This document shows positions 61,971-64,000 of a stretch of DNA of 64,000 bases, piece by piece. A program made the position numbers and the translations under genes. Source of the DNA: Dysgonomonadaceae bacterium PH5-43 (GTDB taxonomy: Bacteria; Bacteroidota; Bacteroidia; Bacteroidales; Azobacteroidaceae); the NCBI GenBank assembly GCA_029916745.1, contig JARXWK010000019.1:1-64000 (forward strand). The letters are read 5' to 3'. The first letter of the stretch is position 1. Each line of letters opens with the position of its first letter. Below the pieces are notes generated by a model. That model did no database searches. It saw nothing but the letters and a program-made list of their open reading frames with translations, and was not told the origin of the DNA.

Positions 61971-64000
61971 ATGAACAAAATAAAATACACATTAATCGCA
62001 TTGGTAATTGTTTTTAGTAATATAACCAGTTATGCGCAAGACGAGAGAATACTATCATTTACAATTGATCCTATACACACTATCCAAAATTTATCAGATA
62101 TTAAAGTTAAGGTTAAGAGTGCAACAGCATCTGAGTTTGAAGATGGGGAAAATATAGATAAAGCTCTTGATGGTGATATGAATACTATGTATCATTCGAG
62201 TTACGACAATACTGTGTTCCCTGTTACTCTTCAATTTAATTTTGAAGACAACACTATTCTCGATAATTTCATTTATTATCCAAGAATAAAAGGAAGTAAT
62301 GGTTGTTTTGAAGAAATTGAGGTTTTGTATAAACTTAAAGACGAGAAAGAAACATCTATTGGTAAATTTAATTTCCAAGGAAGTTATTCGCCTTCCAAGG
62401 TTACATTCCCAAATACATTAGAAAATGTAGAATATGTTAAGATATTGGTGAATTCAGGATTGGGTTTTTTAGATTTCAAATTTGCCAGTTGTGCAGAGAT
62501 AGAGTTTTATAGAGCAAATTCGAATGTTAACTTATCTGATTACTTTATCGACGATGTTTATTCGGGAATTAAAGAAGGTGTAACAAAAGAAGACATAATG
62601 GCTACTGATATGCCATTATTCTTTAAGATTTTAGCTGCTGAATTTATAGAAGGTACATACTCTAAAGCAAGAATAAGAGACTATGAAGCCTATCGACCAG
62701 TAACAGCATTAAAAGCAGAACTTAAAACAAACAATAACTACAACCAATACGAGAATCCGACAGGGATATATATAGAAGCTAATAAACAAATAGCTATATT
62801 TGTGGGAGAGACTCACGGTGAAAGCCTATCTTTTAATGTTAGGAATTGGAATACGGGAGAGGAGAGAATTTACATTTTATCAAAAGGTATTAATTTCATT
62901 ACTTCAGCAGTAGAAGGGAACTCTTATATTGATTATTATACTAATAATTTCAAAACAGCAAAACCTATCCGTATTCATATTTATGGAGGTAAAGATAATG
63001 GAGTATTTTATGGTAATGGTATTTCTACTAACGACGATTGGAAAGCTTTATTAGCAAATGCCTCAAGCGATTATCTTGATATAGTAGGTAAATACGTAAA
63101 CCTTACTTATTATGTTTCGGCACTAAAAACTCATTGTCCGTCAACAGGTGTAGAACTTATTAATATTTACGACGAAATAATAGAACATCAATTTGAATTG
63201 ATGGGATTGTTTAAATATGAAAGAGTGCCTAAAAACCATATGTTTGGTAGAAATACATTAACTGGATTTATGTCGGCTGGAGCTATTGGAGCAAACTTTC
63301 AATACGGAACTTTAAGTGATATTGGTAATTTTGAGAAAATTGTACAAGGAGGTAATAGTTGGGGGATTGCTCACGAGTTCGGACACATAAACCAAATAAG
63401 TCCGGATCTGAGATGGGTTGGAACAGCAGAGTGCACAAACAACGTTTATTCTTCTTACACTCAATATGTTTTACAGAAAAAATATTCTAAATTAGACTTG
63501 CGTTTAGAACACGAAACCTGCAAAGATGTATTAGACAGTGAAGGCGGAGTAAGTGTTATTGGTGGAAGATTTAATGCTTATCTGCATTATGGTGTGTTAA
63601 AAGGAGAAAATTGGATATTTCAATGGGGACCAGATGCAGGTCAAGATAGAACTTCGTCTGATCACTTTGTGAAATTAGTTCCTCTATGGCAGCTTAACTT
63701 ATACTTCAAGATAGTAGAAGGAGCCGAATGGAGTCAACCTCATTGGTATGCCGATATTTGTGAATTAGTAAGATTAGACACAAAGAGCTATTCGCACGGA
63801 CAACGCCAGATAAACTTTATAAAAAGAGCTTGTGAAGTTACAAAAACAGACTTAACAGAGTTTTTTGAAAAAGCAGGAATGTTAAAACCTATCAGCAAAA
63901 CGTTAGACGATTATGGATATGGTACTTTAACAATAACAGAAGCTATGTGTAAGGAAGTAAAAGACTATGTTGCTGCAAACCCTTCTTGGAAAAAACCTGA
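61971..64000 (+). CDS. M60-type (enhancin-like) metallopeptidase with discoidin domain, 3' end outside window
   Basis: The frame is open from ATG 61971 to the window end (676 codons). It begins with signal peptide MNKIKYTLIALVIVFSNITS (then YAQ). Residues ~40-150 form an F5/8C-like domain (NIDKALDGDMNTMYHSSYDN). The M60 peptidase domain has the zinc motif HEFGH (H468, H472) in GIAHEFGHINQIS, with E487 in VGTAECTNNVY as third ligand. M60 enzymes cleave mucin-type O-glycoproteins. With the fucosidase and GH2 enzyme in the window, this suggests use of host glycoproteins. The last residues read WKKP. Confidence 0.88.
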   Translation, partial: MNKIKYTLIALVIVFSNITSYAQDERILSFTIDPIHTIQNLSDIKVKVKSATASEFEDGENIDKALDGDMNTMYHSSYDNTVFPVTLQFNFEDNTILDNFIYYPRIKGSNGCFEEIEVLYKLKDEKETSIGKFNFQGSYSPSKVTFPNTLENVEYVKILVNSGLGFLDFKFASCAEIEFYRANSNVNLSDYFIDDVYSGIKEGVTKEDIMATDMPLFFKILAAEFIEGTYSKARIRDYEAYRPVTALKAELKTNNNYNQYENPTGIYIEANKQIAIFVGETHGESLSFNVRNWNTGEERIYILSKGINFITSAVEGNSYIDYYTNNFKTAKPIRIHIYGGKDNGVFYGNGISTNDDWKALLANASSDYLDIVGKYVNLTYYVSALKTHCPSTGVELINIYDEIIEHQFELMGLFKYERVPKNHMFGRNTLTGFMSAGAIGANFQYGTLSDIGNFEKIVQGGNSWGIAHEFGHINQISPDLRWVGTAECTNNVYSSYTQYVLQKKYSKLDLRLEHETCKDVLDSEGGVSVIGGRFNAYLHYGVLKGENWIFQWGPDAGQDRTSSDHFVKLVPLWQLNLYFKIVEGAEWSQPHWYADICELVRLDTKSYSHGQRQINFIKRACEVTKTDLTEFFEKAGMLKPISKTLDDYGYGTLTITEAMCKEVKDYVAANPSWKKP

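Overview
The window is 64 kb of low-GC chromosomal DNA from a member of the Bacteroidales (Bacteroidota). The basis is the gene content and order (ATP synthase operon atpD-C-x-B-E-F-H-A-G, tgt next to lptG, an arg cluster argR-GNAT-argG-argC-argD-proC, etfB/etfA with an acyl-CoA dehydrogenase) and promoters that fit the Bacteroides primary-sigma pattern TTTG-N19/20-TAnnTTTG. A glycosidase with a type IX secretion (T9SS) sorting tail suggests a Porphyromonadaceae/Dysgonomonadaceae/Paludibacteraceae-like lineage rather than Bacteroides itself. That last step is inference.

Layout. 0-8 kb: a decapitated glycosyltransferase, a POT/MFS transporter, an ABC-F ATPase, miaB, a small membrane protein and an acetyl-CoA hydrolase/CoA-transferase. 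8-9 kb: a candidate small RNA and a large intergenic repeat block. 8.6-14.6 kb, minus strand: an outer-membrane barrel, gpmI, and slyD-aroC-metallopeptidase. 14.6-17.5 kb: a mosaic of intergenic repeats and a two-gene ATPase plus TOPRIM-like cassette flanked by two copies of a neighbouring gene's 3' end. 17.5-25 kb: truA, an alpha-L-fucosidase and the arginine/proline operon under ArgR. 25-27.7 kb: a HEPN/MNT pair, a palindromic array, and a nuclease-ImmA fusion with a 41-residue partner ORF. 27.9-36 kb: guaA, a three-gene envelope operon, a BlaI/M56 regulatory pair, tgt-lptG and a phosphopantetheinyl transferase. 36-44 kb: a second copy of the 23-bp array in inverse orientation and the whole F1Fo ATP synthase operon. 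44-47.3 kb: a secreted GH2 enzyme. 47.7-53.4 kb: the etfBA/acyl-CoA dehydrogenase locus, interrupted by a YcxB-like gene and a SatD/DUF3307 pair with a triple palindromic operator. 53.4-64 kb: rsmA, a flippase-like protein, pepD, a lipoprotein, RhuM, lepA, a secreted lectin-like protein and an M60-type peptidase cut by the window end.

Most genes are housekeeping. The unusual content is between genes: several dispersed repeat families, three of which are arrays with a 22-24 bp period although their sequences are unrelated, and a pair of paralogous short RNA units whose terminator stems differ by compensatory changes. The best candidates for an undescribed system are (1) the ATPase/TOPRIM-like cassette at 15.35-16.87 kb, (2) the nuclease-ImmA fusion operon at 26.3-27.7 kb, (3) the paired short-RNA plus 22-bp array elements at 4.03-4.26 and 47.3-47.5 kb, and (4) the shuffled 23-bp arrays at 8.13-8.37 and 36.04-36.33 kb.

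All calls come from reading the sequence. No database search or folding program was run.
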